A DNA stretch of 63,744 nucleotides from Bacteroidales bacterium UBA3808 (GTDB lineage: Bacteria; Bacteroidota; Bacteroidia; Bacteroidales; Paludibacteraceae). A program made the position numbers and the translations under genes. The stretch covers positions 9,735 through 73,478 of the forward strand of contig DFEG01000016.1 of the NCBI GenBank assembly GCA_002369075.1. Direction: 5' to 3'. This document shows, one piece after another, positions 42,553 to 50,369 of this stretch; position 1 is the stretch's first letter; each line of letters starts with the position of its first letter. Under the pieces are notes generated by a model. That model did not search any database. It was not told where the DNA came from and saw nothing but the letters and a program-made list of their open reading frames with translations.

Positions 42553-43500
42553 ATGAAGAACGAAGATAGATTTTTAATCGGCGTACTCATCGCCGGTATT
42601 ATTTTTACGCTCCTGTTTGTGGTGCTTCGTGCCGATGCGCAGGAACGCGTCGAGTTGCTGCCTTTTGGTGATTTTGAGCATTGGACCGAACAACAGATCC
42701 GGGAGTCAGCTCTCATCGGCGGACAGACCAAAACGCTCTACCGAATAGGCGGTTCGTGGAGCTCCAGCAATGCCCATGCCAAAGCTTTTGGCGTGGACAA
42801 GGTGACGGTCAACGTGACGCCCGAGAAACGCGGTGACGGTACCTGCTGCCGCATGCAGAGTACATTGGAGGAAGTGAGCGCCGTGGGCATTGATTTCAAA
42901 GCCCTCGCTACCGGTTCTATCTACACCGGCAGACTGATGGAGGTCGTGGGTATCCAACAGAGTTCCGACCCGAACTCCGCCATCGACATGGGAGTGCCTT
43001 TTACCGGCAGACCGACCGCTCTATTACTGGACTACAAGGCGGAGATACAGAACAAAACGGCGGTTTATGCACCCGCCAAAACAAAGGTCAGAGAGGTCGC
43101 AGGGCATGACGCCGGACAGATAGTTCTGATTCTCCAACACCGTTGGGAGGAGAACGGACATGTCTATGCCTACCGCGTGGGAACGGCGGTCAAACACATT
43201 GACAGCACTACTGACTGGCAGAACGATTACCGCCTGCCGGTGATCTACGGCAAAGCCGGTGCAACGGAAAAAGAGCTCTCCGCCAACCGCCACAAGACCC
43301 ATAACAGCAAAGGACAAATGGTCTGTATCGAGGAGATCGGTTTCCGCGAGGATGTGGAACCGACCCACATAATTATTCAGATTGCTGCCGGTTCCATGGC
43401 GCCCTTCACCGGCTGCCCCGGTAACACCGTCTGGTGCGACAATCTCCGCCTCGCATACCCTCAAAGCAACCTCTCTGACTTCGCCCAGGGACGTCATTAG
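42553..43500 (+). CDS. PCMD-domain exported protein
   Basis: A 315 aa protein with an N-terminal hydrophobic segment (FLIGVLIAGIIFTLLFVVL), so exported or membrane-anchored. The body resembles the PCMD (putative carbohydrate metabolism) domain: FGDFEHWTEQQI, SSNAHAKAFGVDKVTVNV, PFTGRPTALLLDYKA and the closing NTVWCDNLRLAY. In Bacteroidetes such proteins are surface or periplasmic beta-sandwich proteins with presumed glycan binding. It follows a glycosyltransferase and a small exported protein. The exact ligand is unknown. Confidence 0.65.
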   Translation: MKNEDRFLIGVLIAGIIFTLLFVVLRADAQERVELLPFGDFEHWTEQQIRESALIGGQTKTLYRIGGSWSSSNAHAKAFGVDKVTVNVTPEKRGDGTCCRMQSTLEEVSAVGIDFKALATGSIYTGRLMEVVGIQQSSDPNSAIDMGVPFTGRPTALLLDYKAEIQNKTAVYAPAKTKVREVAGHDAGQIVLILQHRWEENGHVYAYRVGTAVKHIDSTTDWQNDYRLPVIYGKAGATEKELSANRHKTHNSKGQMVCIEEIGFREDVEPTHIIIQIAAGSMAPFTGCPGNTVWCDNLRLAYPQSNLSDFAQGRH

Positions 43501-43583
43501 GCGGCCTCTCTGCGATGTTTTTATTCCGTTCGGTCGTGTGCTTCTTTTTTTTCTGTTCCCGGTGGCATTCTTGCCGCCGGTTT

Positions 43584-43688
43584 CTTCTTCGTTTGCTTCA
43601 CGGGTCTCTTCTTCGTTTGCTTCGCGGGTCTTCAGTCTCGCGCCTAAAATGGCATATTCAGGCATATTCAGGCATATTCAGGCATATT
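43584..43688. repeat. 24-bp and 10-bp tandem repeats in the 43501-43904 gap
   Basis: A 24-bp unit (starting CTTCTTCGTTTGCTTC) occurs twice at 43584-43631 and a 10-bp unit (GGCATATTCA) nearly four times at 43651-43688. The rest of this 404-bp gap holds the promoter at 43704-43735 and a leader of about 160 nt; no gene is supported. Confidence 0.8.
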
Positions 43689-43703
43689 TTTCGTCCCCCA
43701 AAA

Positions 43704-43735
43704 TTTGCATATTCCAAATATTTTTTGTACCTTTG
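43704..43735 (+). promoter_or_regulatory. Promoter of the unknown gene at 43905
   Basis: TTTG at 43704-43707, a 20-nt spacer and TACCTTTG at 43728-43735. The -33 box continues TTGCATATTCCA. The transcript would have an unusually long leader (about 160 nt) before the ATG at 43905. Confidence 0.75.
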
Positions 43736-43904
43736 CACTCGATTTCCAGGATTGCTTAATCACCGTCGAGGTCGCCAAACCACTCTGCATTGACACAAAA
43801 TAAGCCCCAAATAAATGTAATCTAAGAGGCGCATCGGAGGCATCCTAGACTTTATAGCCAACGCACAGCACCCAAACAACTGAATATAAACCACTTACAA
43901 GCAC

Positions 43905-44615
43905 ATGGCACGACACCTGAAAACCATCGTTATGGACCGTTTGAAATACGGAGGAGCCACTTTCGAGAGTCTCCCTGCCGGCACACTACATTCCCGCGGC
44001 GTACGCTATTTCCGTATTGATCTCAGTATCAAAATGCTCTGGGGTGCCATGGATTCAGTCAAAGAGGGCCAAAAATACAAGAAACGCATCGTCGTACGCC
44101 CTTCTCGTTTCCGGGACGGACTCTTCGAACTCTACACCTACCATTTCCCCAAAACATGGTCTGCCGCCTGTGTCGCCAACCGCGAAATGATCAAAGAAGC
44201 CCAGCGCCAAGCCCACGCTTTGGAGCATTCCTCAACCCCGGAAGCCCTCGAATGGCGCATTCGTTTCTTCCGCCATTATTTCAACGTGGTCAAAGGCCAC
44301 GCCGCTCCCGAACCCGGCATGAAACGCTACTCCCGTTTCTACCAATATACGTACGTAGCCATCTACCGTGCCCTCCAAGCCGCGAAAGCCGAAGCCGCAA
44401 AACCCAAGGAGCAACAACCAACTATCACCGACGCGTACCTCCACCACTTGACGGAAGAAGTGACCTTTGAACCGATTAAGGTATGTTCATTTCAGGGCAA
44501 TTCGATTGCCCGCTCCCGCTACAGCTCTATCTTTCGCTCTTTCTCTCCTCCCCTTGAGGGGAGGTCGGGAGGGGTCTCCAACGGTCTCCGCCTCCCAATC
44601 TCTGCCTCTACCTGA
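43905..44615 (+). CDS. Unknown protein, possible repeat-derived tail
   Basis: A 236 aa soluble protein I cannot assign. It starts MARHLKTIVMDRLKYGGATF and is rich in basic and aromatic residues (RYFRIDLSIKMLWGAMDS, WRIRFFRHYFNVVKG), with an alpha-helical, Lys/Ala-rich stretch near residue 160 (RALQAAKAEAAKPKEQ). The last 40 residues run through a CTCCCC hairpin repeat at 44545-44580, so the original end was perhaps near EVTFEPIKV. It has its own promoter and a long leader. The basic character is compatible with nucleic-acid binding, but that is a guess. Confidence 0.6.
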   Translation: MARHLKTIVMDRLKYGGATFESLPAGTLHSRGVRYFRIDLSIKMLWGAMDSVKEGQKYKKRIVVRPSRFRDGLFELYTYHFPKTWSAACVANREMIKEAQRQAHALEHSSTPEALEWRIRFFRHYFNVVKGHAAPEPGMKRYSRFYQYTYVAIYRALQAAKAEAAKPKEQQPTITDAYLHHLTEEVTFEPIKVCSFQGNSIARSRYSSIFRSFSPPLEGRSGGVSNGLRLPISAST

Positions 44616-44677
44616 GTCACTCTGGGCTTTCTTTGTTTGTTTTAGTCCTTTTTTTTTATGAAAAAATGCACGTGCGC

Positions 44678-44708
44678 TTGCGTATGTCAATTTTTTTTAC
44701 TACCTTTG
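44678..44708 (+). promoter_or_regulatory. Promoter of the capsule operon (gmd)
   Basis: TTG at 44678-44680, a 20-nt spacer and TACCTTTG at 44701-44708. The extended -33 box reads TTGCGTATGTCAATTTTTT, preceded by CGTGCG, matching the waaA and queH promoters. Confidence 0.82.
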
Positions 44709-44718
44709 CAGCCGATTT

Positions 44719-44792
44719 TGTGTGTACGCGTGTGGAACGCGTTAGCGTACGCACATCTATAAGGAGAATCAATCGCGCCCCTCGGGGCTAAG
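44719..44792 (+). promoter_or_regulatory. Structured leader of gmd with two hairpins
   Basis: Hairpin one pairs TGTGTACGC with GCGTACGCACA (about 44719-44756). An AAGGAG follows at 44761-44766, 31 nt before the ATG and too far to act directly. Hairpin two (GCCCCTCGGGGC then TAAG, 44777-44792) lies between them and is a second copy of the hairpin at 25995-26011. Folding of hairpin two would bring AAGGAG near the start codon. Confidence 0.55.
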
Positions 44793-44796
44793 TACT

Positions 44797-45891
44797 ATGG
44801 CAAAGACAGCATTGATAACAGGTGTCACGGGGCAGGACGGAAGTTACCTGTCGGAGTTTCTGTTAGACAAGGGATACGAGGTGCACGGCATCATCCGTCG
44901 CAGCTCAGTCGATTACCGCGAGCGGATCGCCCATCTGGAGGGTACGCCGCATTTTCATCTTCATTACGCCGACATGAGCGACTCGATGTCGCTCGTCAAG
45001 TTGGTTGGCAAAGTGCAGCCGGACGAGATCTACAATCTCGCCGCGCAGAGCCACGTGCAGGTGTCGTTCGACTCGCCGGAGTTCACCGCCGACGTGGACG
45101 CCGTGGGGGTGCTGCGTGTGTTAGAGGCGGTGCGCACCAACCATTTGGAGAAAACCTGCCGCATCTATCAGGCTTCGACCTCCGAGCTCTACGGCAAGGT
45201 GGAGGAGGTGCCGCAGAGCGAGACCACGCCTTTCCATCCGTATAGCCCGTACGCCGTAGCCAAACTCTACGGCTACTGGATCATCAAGGAGTACCGCGAG
45301 GCGTACAACATGTTCTGCTGCTCGGGTATCCTCTTCAACCATGAGTCGGAGCGCCGCGGGGAGACGTTCGTGACCCGTAAGATCACCCTCGCTGCCGCAC
45401 GTATCGCCCAGGGCAAGCAGGACTGCCTGTACCTCGGTAACCTCGACTCGCTGCGCGACTGGGGCTACGCCAAGGACTACGTGGAGTGCATGTGGCTGAT
45501 TTTGCAGCACGAGACGCCCGAGGATTTCGTCATCGCCACCGGTGTGCAGCACACGGTGCGCGAGTTCGCCACGCTCGCTTTCCGCCACGCAGGGATCGAA
45601 CTGCGGTGGGAAGGCGAAGGAGTAGAGGAGAGAGGAATTGTAGTCGAAAGTCAAAAGTCGAACGTCAAAAGCGGCGATGTGGTGGTGCGTGTGAGTCCGG
45701 ATTTCTACCGCCCGACCGATGTGGTGAACCTCCTCGGAGACCCGTCCAAAGCCAGACGCGAATTAGGGTGGAACCCGCAGAAGACGAGCTTCGAGGAACT
45801 GGTGGAGCTCATGGTGAAGCACGACATGCAGAAAGTCCGCAATCAGCACGTTAACCTGGCGGAATACCTGGAGAAAGGAATAGTGAAGTAA
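44797..45891 (+). CDS. gmd: GDP-mannose 4,6-dehydratase
   Basis: Gmd converts GDP-mannose to GDP-4-keto-6-deoxymannose, the first step to GDP-fucose. The NAD-binding motif GVTGQDG is at residues 9-15. QASTSELYGK and the YAVAK active-site motif follow, then LDSLRDWGYAKDYVE. At 364 aa it matches the family. A GTCGAAA heptamer insert at 45642-45673 (read as VESQKSNVKSGD) replaces a loop before VRVSPDFYRPTDVV. It is first in the capsule operon, followed by fcl after 30 nt. Confidence 0.96.
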   Translation: MAKTALITGVTGQDGSYLSEFLLDKGYEVHGIIRRSSVDYRERIAHLEGTPHFHLHYADMSDSMSLVKLVGKVQPDEIYNLAAQSHVQVSFDSPEFTADVDAVGVLRVLEAVRTNHLEKTCRIYQASTSELYGKVEEVPQSETTPFHPYSPYAVAKLYGYWIIKEYREAYNMFCCSGILFNHESERRGETFVTRKITLAAARIAQGKQDCLYLGNLDSLRDWGYAKDYVECMWLILQHETPEDFVIATGVQHTVREFATLAFRHAGIELRWEGEGVEERGIVVESQKSNVKSGDVVVRVSPDFYRPTDVVNLLGDPSKARRELGWNPQKTSFEELVELMVKHDMQKVRNQHVNLAEYLEKGIVK

Positions 45892-45921
45892 GGTTGCCGC
45901 AATGACGCGGCAAAAAAGAAA

Positions 45922-46863
45922 ATGGAAAAGAACAGTAAGATATATGTAGCGGGACACCGGGGAATGGTGGGAAGCGCGATTGTGCGCGAACTGCAACGGC
46001 AGGGTTACACCAATATCATCACCCGCACCCATAAGGAACTGGACCTCTGCCGGCAAGAGGCAGTGGAGGCGTTCTTCGAGGCGGAGAAACCCGAGTACGT
46101 GTTCCTCGCCGCCGCCAAGGTGGGCGGCATTGTGGCGAATCAGAATGCGCTCGCCGATTTCATGTACGACAACATGATCCTGGAGATGAACGTCATTCAC
46201 GCGGCGTGGAAGAACGGGTGCAAGAAGTTAGAGTTCCTCGGCTCGTCCTGTATCTACCCGAGGCTGGCTCCGCAGCCGATGAAAGAGTCGTGTCTGCTCA
46301 CCGGCGAACTGGAAAAGACCAACGAGGCGTACGCCCTTGCGAAAATCAGCGGCCTCAAGTACTGCGAGTTCCTCAACCGCCAGTACGGCACCGATTACAT
46401 ATCCGTCATGCCGACCAACCTGTACGGTCCCAACGACAACTACCACCCCGAGCACAGCCACGTGCTGCCGGCGCTTATCCGGCGTTTCCATGAGGCCAAA
46501 GTGAGCGGCGCGAAAACCGTCACCTGCTGGGGAACGGGCAAACCGCTGCGCGAGTTCCTTTATGTCGATGACCTCGCCAACCTCTGCGTGTTCCTCATGA
46601 ACCACTACTCGGGCAACGAGACGGTCAATGCCGGCACGGGTAAGGAGCTCTCCATCAAGGAACTGACCGAACTGGTAGCCAAAGTGGTGGGTTACGAAGG
46701 GGCGATCGAGTGGGACAGCACCCGTCCGGACGGCACGCCGCGCAAACTGCTGGACGTCAGCAAGGCAACCGCCCTCGGATGGACATACAAGACCGAACTG
46801 GAAGACGGCATACGCCTCGCGTACAAGGATTTCCTCGAAAACCCCATGCGGGCAGAGAGATGA
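45922..46863 (+). CDS. fcl: GDP-L-fucose synthase
   Basis: Fcl (WcaG) epimerises and reduces the Gmd product to GDP-L-fucose. GHRGMVGSAI is the NAD(P) motif, FLGSSCIYP carries the catalytic serine and cysteine, and YALAKISGLKYCEF the Tyr-x3-Lys pair. PTNLYGPNDNYH and DVSKATALGW complete the family signature. At 313 aa it is of normal length. Together with gmd it shows that the cell can make fucose for its surface glycan. Confidence 0.96.
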   Translation: MEKNSKIYVAGHRGMVGSAIVRELQRQGYTNIITRTHKELDLCRQEAVEAFFEAEKPEYVFLAAAKVGGIVANQNALADFMYDNMILEMNVIHAAWKNGCKKLEFLGSSCIYPRLAPQPMKESCLLTGELEKTNEAYALAKISGLKYCEFLNRQYGTDYISVMPTNLYGPNDNYHPEHSHVLPALIRRFHEAKVSGAKTVTCWGTGKPLREFLYVDDLANLCVFLMNHYSGNETVNAGTGKELSIKELTELVAKVVGYEGAIEWDSTRPDGTPRKLLDVSKATALGWTYKTELEDGIRLAYKDFLENPMRAER

Positions 46864-46879
46864 AAGGGGCGAAAGAGCA

Positions 46880-47734
46880 ATGAGAGACTTTACGCTGGAC
46901 ATATATCGGGAGCTGCTGGAGCGGCTGCAGGCGAAGGGATACAAGCTGATCAGTTATGCGGACTATCGACATGACAATTGTCAATTATCAACTGTCAACT
47001 GTCAATTATCAACTATCAACTGTCAAATGTCCAATGACAAATATGTCATCCTCCGGCACGACGTGGACGCCAAGCCCGGGAACAGTCTCCGGACGGCTCA
47101 GATAGAACACTCCATGGGCGCCAAAGCGACCTATTATTTCCGTGTGGGAAAGGAGAGCAACAACCCCGAGATCATCCGCGCGATTGCGCGGTTGGGACAC
47201 GAGATCGGCTACCACTACGAGGATATGTCCCTGTGCAAGGGCGACAAGAAAAGCGCCTGGGAGCATTTCCAAACATGGCTGGAGTATTTCCGGCGGTTCT
47301 ATGCGGTAGAGACCATCTGCATGCACGGCGCACCGACGAGCGAGTGGGACGGCAAGGAGCTGTGGAAAGAATACGACTACAAGTCGCTGGGTATCATCGG
47401 CGAACCGTACCTCGACACGGATTTCAGCGATGTGTTCTACCTGACGGACACCGGTCGTTGCTGGGACGGATACAGAGTCTCGCTGCGCGACAAGATAGAG
47501 GGGTATCAGGAGGAGTGGAACGCCCGAGGGCTGAGCTGGCACACCACTCCGGAGTTGATACAAGCCATCGAGGCAGACCGGCTGCCGGCACACGTTATGA
47601 TGACCACGCATCCGCAGCGGTGGACCAACAACAAAGCACAATGGTATAAAGAATATATATTACAAACAATAAAAAATGGCATTAAATTTTGCATTAATCG
47701 GCGCCGCAGGATATATTGCGCCGAGACACATTAA
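46880..47734 (+). CDS. Polysaccharide deacetylase-like protein
   Basis: A 284 aa protein with features of the NodB/carbohydrate esterase 4 fold: LRHDVDAKPGNS near residue 59 supplies the Asp pair and GHEIGYHYEDMS the metal histidines. HGAPTSEWDG and a late HTTPELIQAIE are further family-like blocks. It would remove acetyl groups from the sugars of the exported glycan. A TCAATTA/TCAACTG heptamer run at 46974-47027 is read in frame as NCQLSTVNCQLSTINCQ near the N-terminus. The 3' end overlaps wlbA by 59 nt, with the last 20 residues out of family character. Substrate is unknown. Confidence 0.7.
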   Translation: MRDFTLDIYRELLERLQAKGYKLISYADYRHDNCQLSTVNCQLSTINCQMSNDKYVILRHDVDAKPGNSLRTAQIEHSMGAKATYYFRVGKESNNPEIIRAIARLGHEIGYHYEDMSLCKGDKKSAWEHFQTWLEYFRRFYAVETICMHGAPTSEWDGKELWKEYDYKSLGIIGEPYLDTDFSDVFYLTDTGRCWDGYRVSLRDKIEGYQEEWNARGLSWHTTPELIQAIEADRLPAHVMMTTHPQRWTNNKAQWYKEYILQTIKNGIKFCINRRRRIYCAETH

Positions 47735-48656
47735 AGCGATGGCAGACACCGGCAACAACCTGCTGGTAGCGTACGACAAGTTTGACTCCGTAGGACGGCT
47801 GGACAGTTCGTTCCCGGAGTGCTCGTTCTTCACGGAAAACGAGCAGTTCGACCGTTTCTGCTCCAAGCAGATGCGGACGGACAACCCGCTCCACTGGCTC
47901 TCCATCTGTACGCCGAACTACACCCACGACGCCTTTATCCGTTACGGACTGAGACTGGGCTGCGATGTGATCTGCGAGAAGCCGCTGGTGCTCAACCCCT
48001 ATAATATCGACAACCTCGTGGAGATGGAGAAAGAGACCGGACACAAGGCTTATACTATTCTCCAGCTCCGTCTGCACGACAAGATTCGCGCGCTCAAGGA
48101 GAAAGTGGACAAGGGTCCGAAGGACAAGATCTATGACGTTGATCTGACCTATATCACGAGCCGCGGCAACTGGTACTACGCGTCGTGGAAAGGCGATGTG
48201 CACAAGTCCGGCGGCATAGCAACCAACATCGGCGTGCATTTCTACGACATGCTGCAGTGGGTCTTCGGTCCGGTGAAGAAGAACATCGTCCACGTCATGT
48301 CGTTCGACCGCGTGGCGGGTTACCTGGAGCTGGAGAAAGCACGCGTGCGTTATTTCCTCTCTATTAACGCCCAATGCCTGCCGCCGAACGCGGTGCAGGG
48401 CGAGAAACGCACCTACCGCACGCTCGCTATCGACGGCGAGGAGTTTGAGTTCTCCGCCGGCTTCACGGAGCTCCATACGGAGAGCTACAGGCAGATCCTC
48501 GCCGGCAACGGTTTCCGCATCATCGAGGCGCGTCCGTGCATCGAGACCGTCGCCGAGATCCGCCACGCCGAGCCGATCGGGCTCGTAGGCGACTACCACC
48601 CGCTCGCCAAACTGCCATTAGCCAAACACCCCTTCGGATGGGACGAGAGGAGGTAA
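47676..48656 (+). CDS. wlbA: UDP-N-acetyl-D-glucosaminuronate 3-oxidase, WlbA/WbpB-like
   Basis: A Gfo/Idh/MocA-family dehydrogenase. The N-terminus MALNFALIGAAGYIAPRHIK and the block VDLTYITSRGNWYYASWKGD are strikingly close to WlbA/WbpB, which oxidise the 3-hydroxyl of UDP-GlcNAcA on the way to 2,3-diacetamido uronic acids. The catalytic lysine is in CEKPLV and the histidine in GVHFYDML. At 326 aa it is of normal length. The other enzymes of the pathway (WbpA, WbpE, WbpD types) are not in this window, so they must lie elsewhere if it is complete. Confidence 0.85.
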   Translation: MALNFALIGAAGYIAPRHIKAMADTGNNLLVAYDKFDSVGRLDSSFPECSFFTENEQFDRFCSKQMRTDNPLHWLSICTPNYTHDAFIRYGLRLGCDVICEKPLVLNPYNIDNLVEMEKETGHKAYTILQLRLHDKIRALKEKVDKGPKDKIYDVDLTYITSRGNWYYASWKGDVHKSGGIATNIGVHFYDMLQWVFGPVKKNIVHVMSFDRVAGYLELEKARVRYFLSINAQCLPPNAVQGEKRTYRTLAIDGEEFEFSAGFTELHTESYRQILAGNGFRIIEARPCIETVAEIRHAEPIGLVGDYHPLAKLPLAKHPFGWDERR

Positions 48657-48659
48657 GAC

Positions 48660-48716
48660 CATTTACCATTTGGTCATTTACCATTTAGTCATTTATTTAG
48701 ACATTTAGTCATTTGA
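48660..48716. repeat. TCATTTACCATTTGG repeat run
   Basis: About seven related words (CATTTAC, CATTTGG, CATTTAG) fill the gap before the first Wza-like gene. The run reaches the ATG of that gene. It is the same family as at 56651-56690 and 60521-60550. Confidence 0.8.
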
Positions 48717-49594
48717 TGATTTGTAAAATTAAGCACATATTATTTTTTGCTTTGGCGGGCTTTCTGCTGTCGTCGTGTGTCACGGCGCGGAAAGTGAACT
48801 ATATGCAGAAGCCGGACAAGTTTATCCCCTCGTACGCGGACACGTTGGTGTTCCAGGACTACGAGATCCGTATAGGCGACCGCCTCTACGTGTATGTCTA
48901 TTCGCTCAACGAGGATATCCAGAAGATGTACAACGCCGGCGGTACCAACGCCTCGCAGATGCGTAACCAGATGAGTCAGGGTTCGATGGGCGGCTCCTAC
49001 GACCTCTACACCTACCTGGTGGACGAGGAGGGGAACATTGATTTCCCGACCATCGGCAAGCTGCACGTGCGCGGCAAGACGACCCGCGAAGTGAAACACC
49101 TCTTGGAGCAGGAACTCAGTACGCTGCTCCGGGAGATACCGGGCTACGCCACGATCTCCGTCGAGGTGACAGTAGTGAACCGCTCGTTCTCCGTTGTGGG
49201 CGCGCAGAGCGGACGGTATATGATCAACAAGGAGAAGATGACCATCTTCGAGGCGCTCGCCATGATCGGCGACCTCGGTGAGTTCAACAGCCGCAAGGAG
49301 ATCAAGCTGGTGCGGGAGAAAAACGGCGTGACGACCATCAAGACTTTCGATGCCCGCTCGGAGGATATCGTCAACTCGGAGTACTACTACATCGAGCCCA
49401 ACGACATTATTTATATCCGCCAGATACCGGGTTACAGCTTCGGTATCAACCACGTGACGACCGTCATCGGTGTCACGGCGGCGACGATCTCGTTCGGCGT
49501 CTTCATTTACTCGATCGTGCAGACGGGTATCAACCACGTCAACAAGTATTACGGTAATAAAAACGGCACAACCGGAGGAGGGACCATCAAATGA
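48716..49594 (+). CDS. Polysaccharide export lipoprotein, Wza/BexD-like (first)
   Basis: A 292 aa lipoprotein with signal peptide and lipobox (FLLSSCVTA). The polysaccharide-export domain lies at about residues 50-130 (YEIRIGDRLYVYVYSLN, then VDEEGNIDFPTIGKLHV) and an SLBB-type domain at about 150-230 (FSVVGAQSGRYMINKEKMTIFEALAMIGDLGEF). A hydrophobic helix near the C-terminus (TVIGVTAATISFGVFIYSI) would cross the outer membrane as in Wza. The start is the ATG at 48716, preceded by an in-frame TTG. It overlaps the next gene by 4 nt. Confidence 0.88.
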   Translation: MICKIKHILFFALAGFLLSSCVTARKVNYMQKPDKFIPSYADTLVFQDYEIRIGDRLYVYVYSLNEDIQKMYNAGGTNASQMRNQMSQGSMGGSYDLYTYLVDEEGNIDFPTIGKLHVRGKTTREVKHLLEQELSTLLREIPGYATISVEVTVVNRSFSVVGAQSGRYMINKEKMTIFEALAMIGDLGEFNSRKEIKLVREKNGVTTIKTFDARSEDIVNSEYYYIEPNDIIYIRQIPGYSFGINHVTTVIGVTAATISFGVFIYSIVQTGINHVNKYYGNKNGTTGGGTIK

Positions 49595-50361
49595 AAAAGC
49601 TCTATATTCTCATATTGACCCTCGTATCGGTCCTTATGTCAAGCTGTTACAGCCACCGTGTGATCGGTTATCTGCAGGAGCCGACGAAGATGAACAAACT
49701 GCCGGTGTACGACTCCGTGCCGTACGTACCGTACCGTATTCATGTGAACGACGAGATCATTTACCGCCTCATTACGATGGACGAGACGATGACGAAGATG
49801 CTCGGCACGAACAACGCCTCCATGGGCTCCAATTACGCCAACGCGTACCGCGTGCATGAGGACGGTACGATCGACCTGCCGTTCCTTCCTCCGGTGAAGT
49901 TGGAAGGGTTGACGGAGATAGAGGCGCAGGATACTATCCGTGCCGCTTTCCGTGAGATCATTCCTGATGCGGATGTCAAAGTGGCGATGTACAACAAGTA
50001 TTTCTCCGTCATCGGAGACGCCAACGCCGGACAATATTATATATATAAGGAGAAGATGAACATCTTTCAGGCACTCGCTATGACCGGCGACGTAATGAAC
50101 AGCGGTGACCGGCGGCATATACGTATTATCCGTCCTACCAAGGAAGGGAAGGACCCTGAAATTCTGGAGTTCGATATGCGTACCAACTCCATCATCGACT
50201 CCAAGTACTATTATGTCTATCCCAACGACGTCATTTATGTGGCAAGGGAGAAAAACAGTTTCTATACCGTGCCGAACTATGCGGGCTTTATCGGTCTGAT
50301 CACCAGTTCGGTAGCACTCCTGACCACGGTGTTGAACTACGTAGCGCAACTGTACAGATAG
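49591..50361 (+). CDS. Polysaccharide export lipoprotein, Wza/BexD-like (second)
   Basis: A 256 aa paralogue of the previous protein, with lipobox SVLMSSC, export domain (YRIHVNDEIIYRLITMD, EDGTIDLPFLPPVKL), SLBB-like domain (FSVIGDANAGQYYIYKEKMNIFQALAMTGDV) and a C-terminal hydrophobic helix (FIGLITSSVALLTTVLNYV). The ATGA overlap with the first copy implies translational coupling. Two tandem Wza-like proteins could form a mixed pore or serve two export lines. Which is the case cannot be seen here. Confidence 0.87.
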   Translation: MKKLYILILTLVSVLMSSCYSHRVIGYLQEPTKMNKLPVYDSVPYVPYRIHVNDEIIYRLITMDETMTKMLGTNNASMGSNYANAYRVHEDGTIDLPFLPPVKLEGLTEIEAQDTIRAAFREIIPDADVKVAMYNKYFSVIGDANAGQYYIYKEKMNIFQALAMTGDVMNSGDRRHIRIIRPTKEGKDPEILEFDMRTNSIIDSKYYYVYPNDVIYVAREKNSFYTVPNYAGFIGLITSSVALLTTVLNYVAQLYR

Positions 50362-50369
50362 TTTAGATT

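Noticed and set aside
43382..43793. Frames across the 43501-43904 gap as small genes
   Set aside because: They run through tandem repeats and a promoter and show no start signal or family resemblance.
47694..48599. Leftward frame opposite wlbA (301 codons)
   Set aside because: Shadow of a strongly conserved gene; no domain or start signal of its own.
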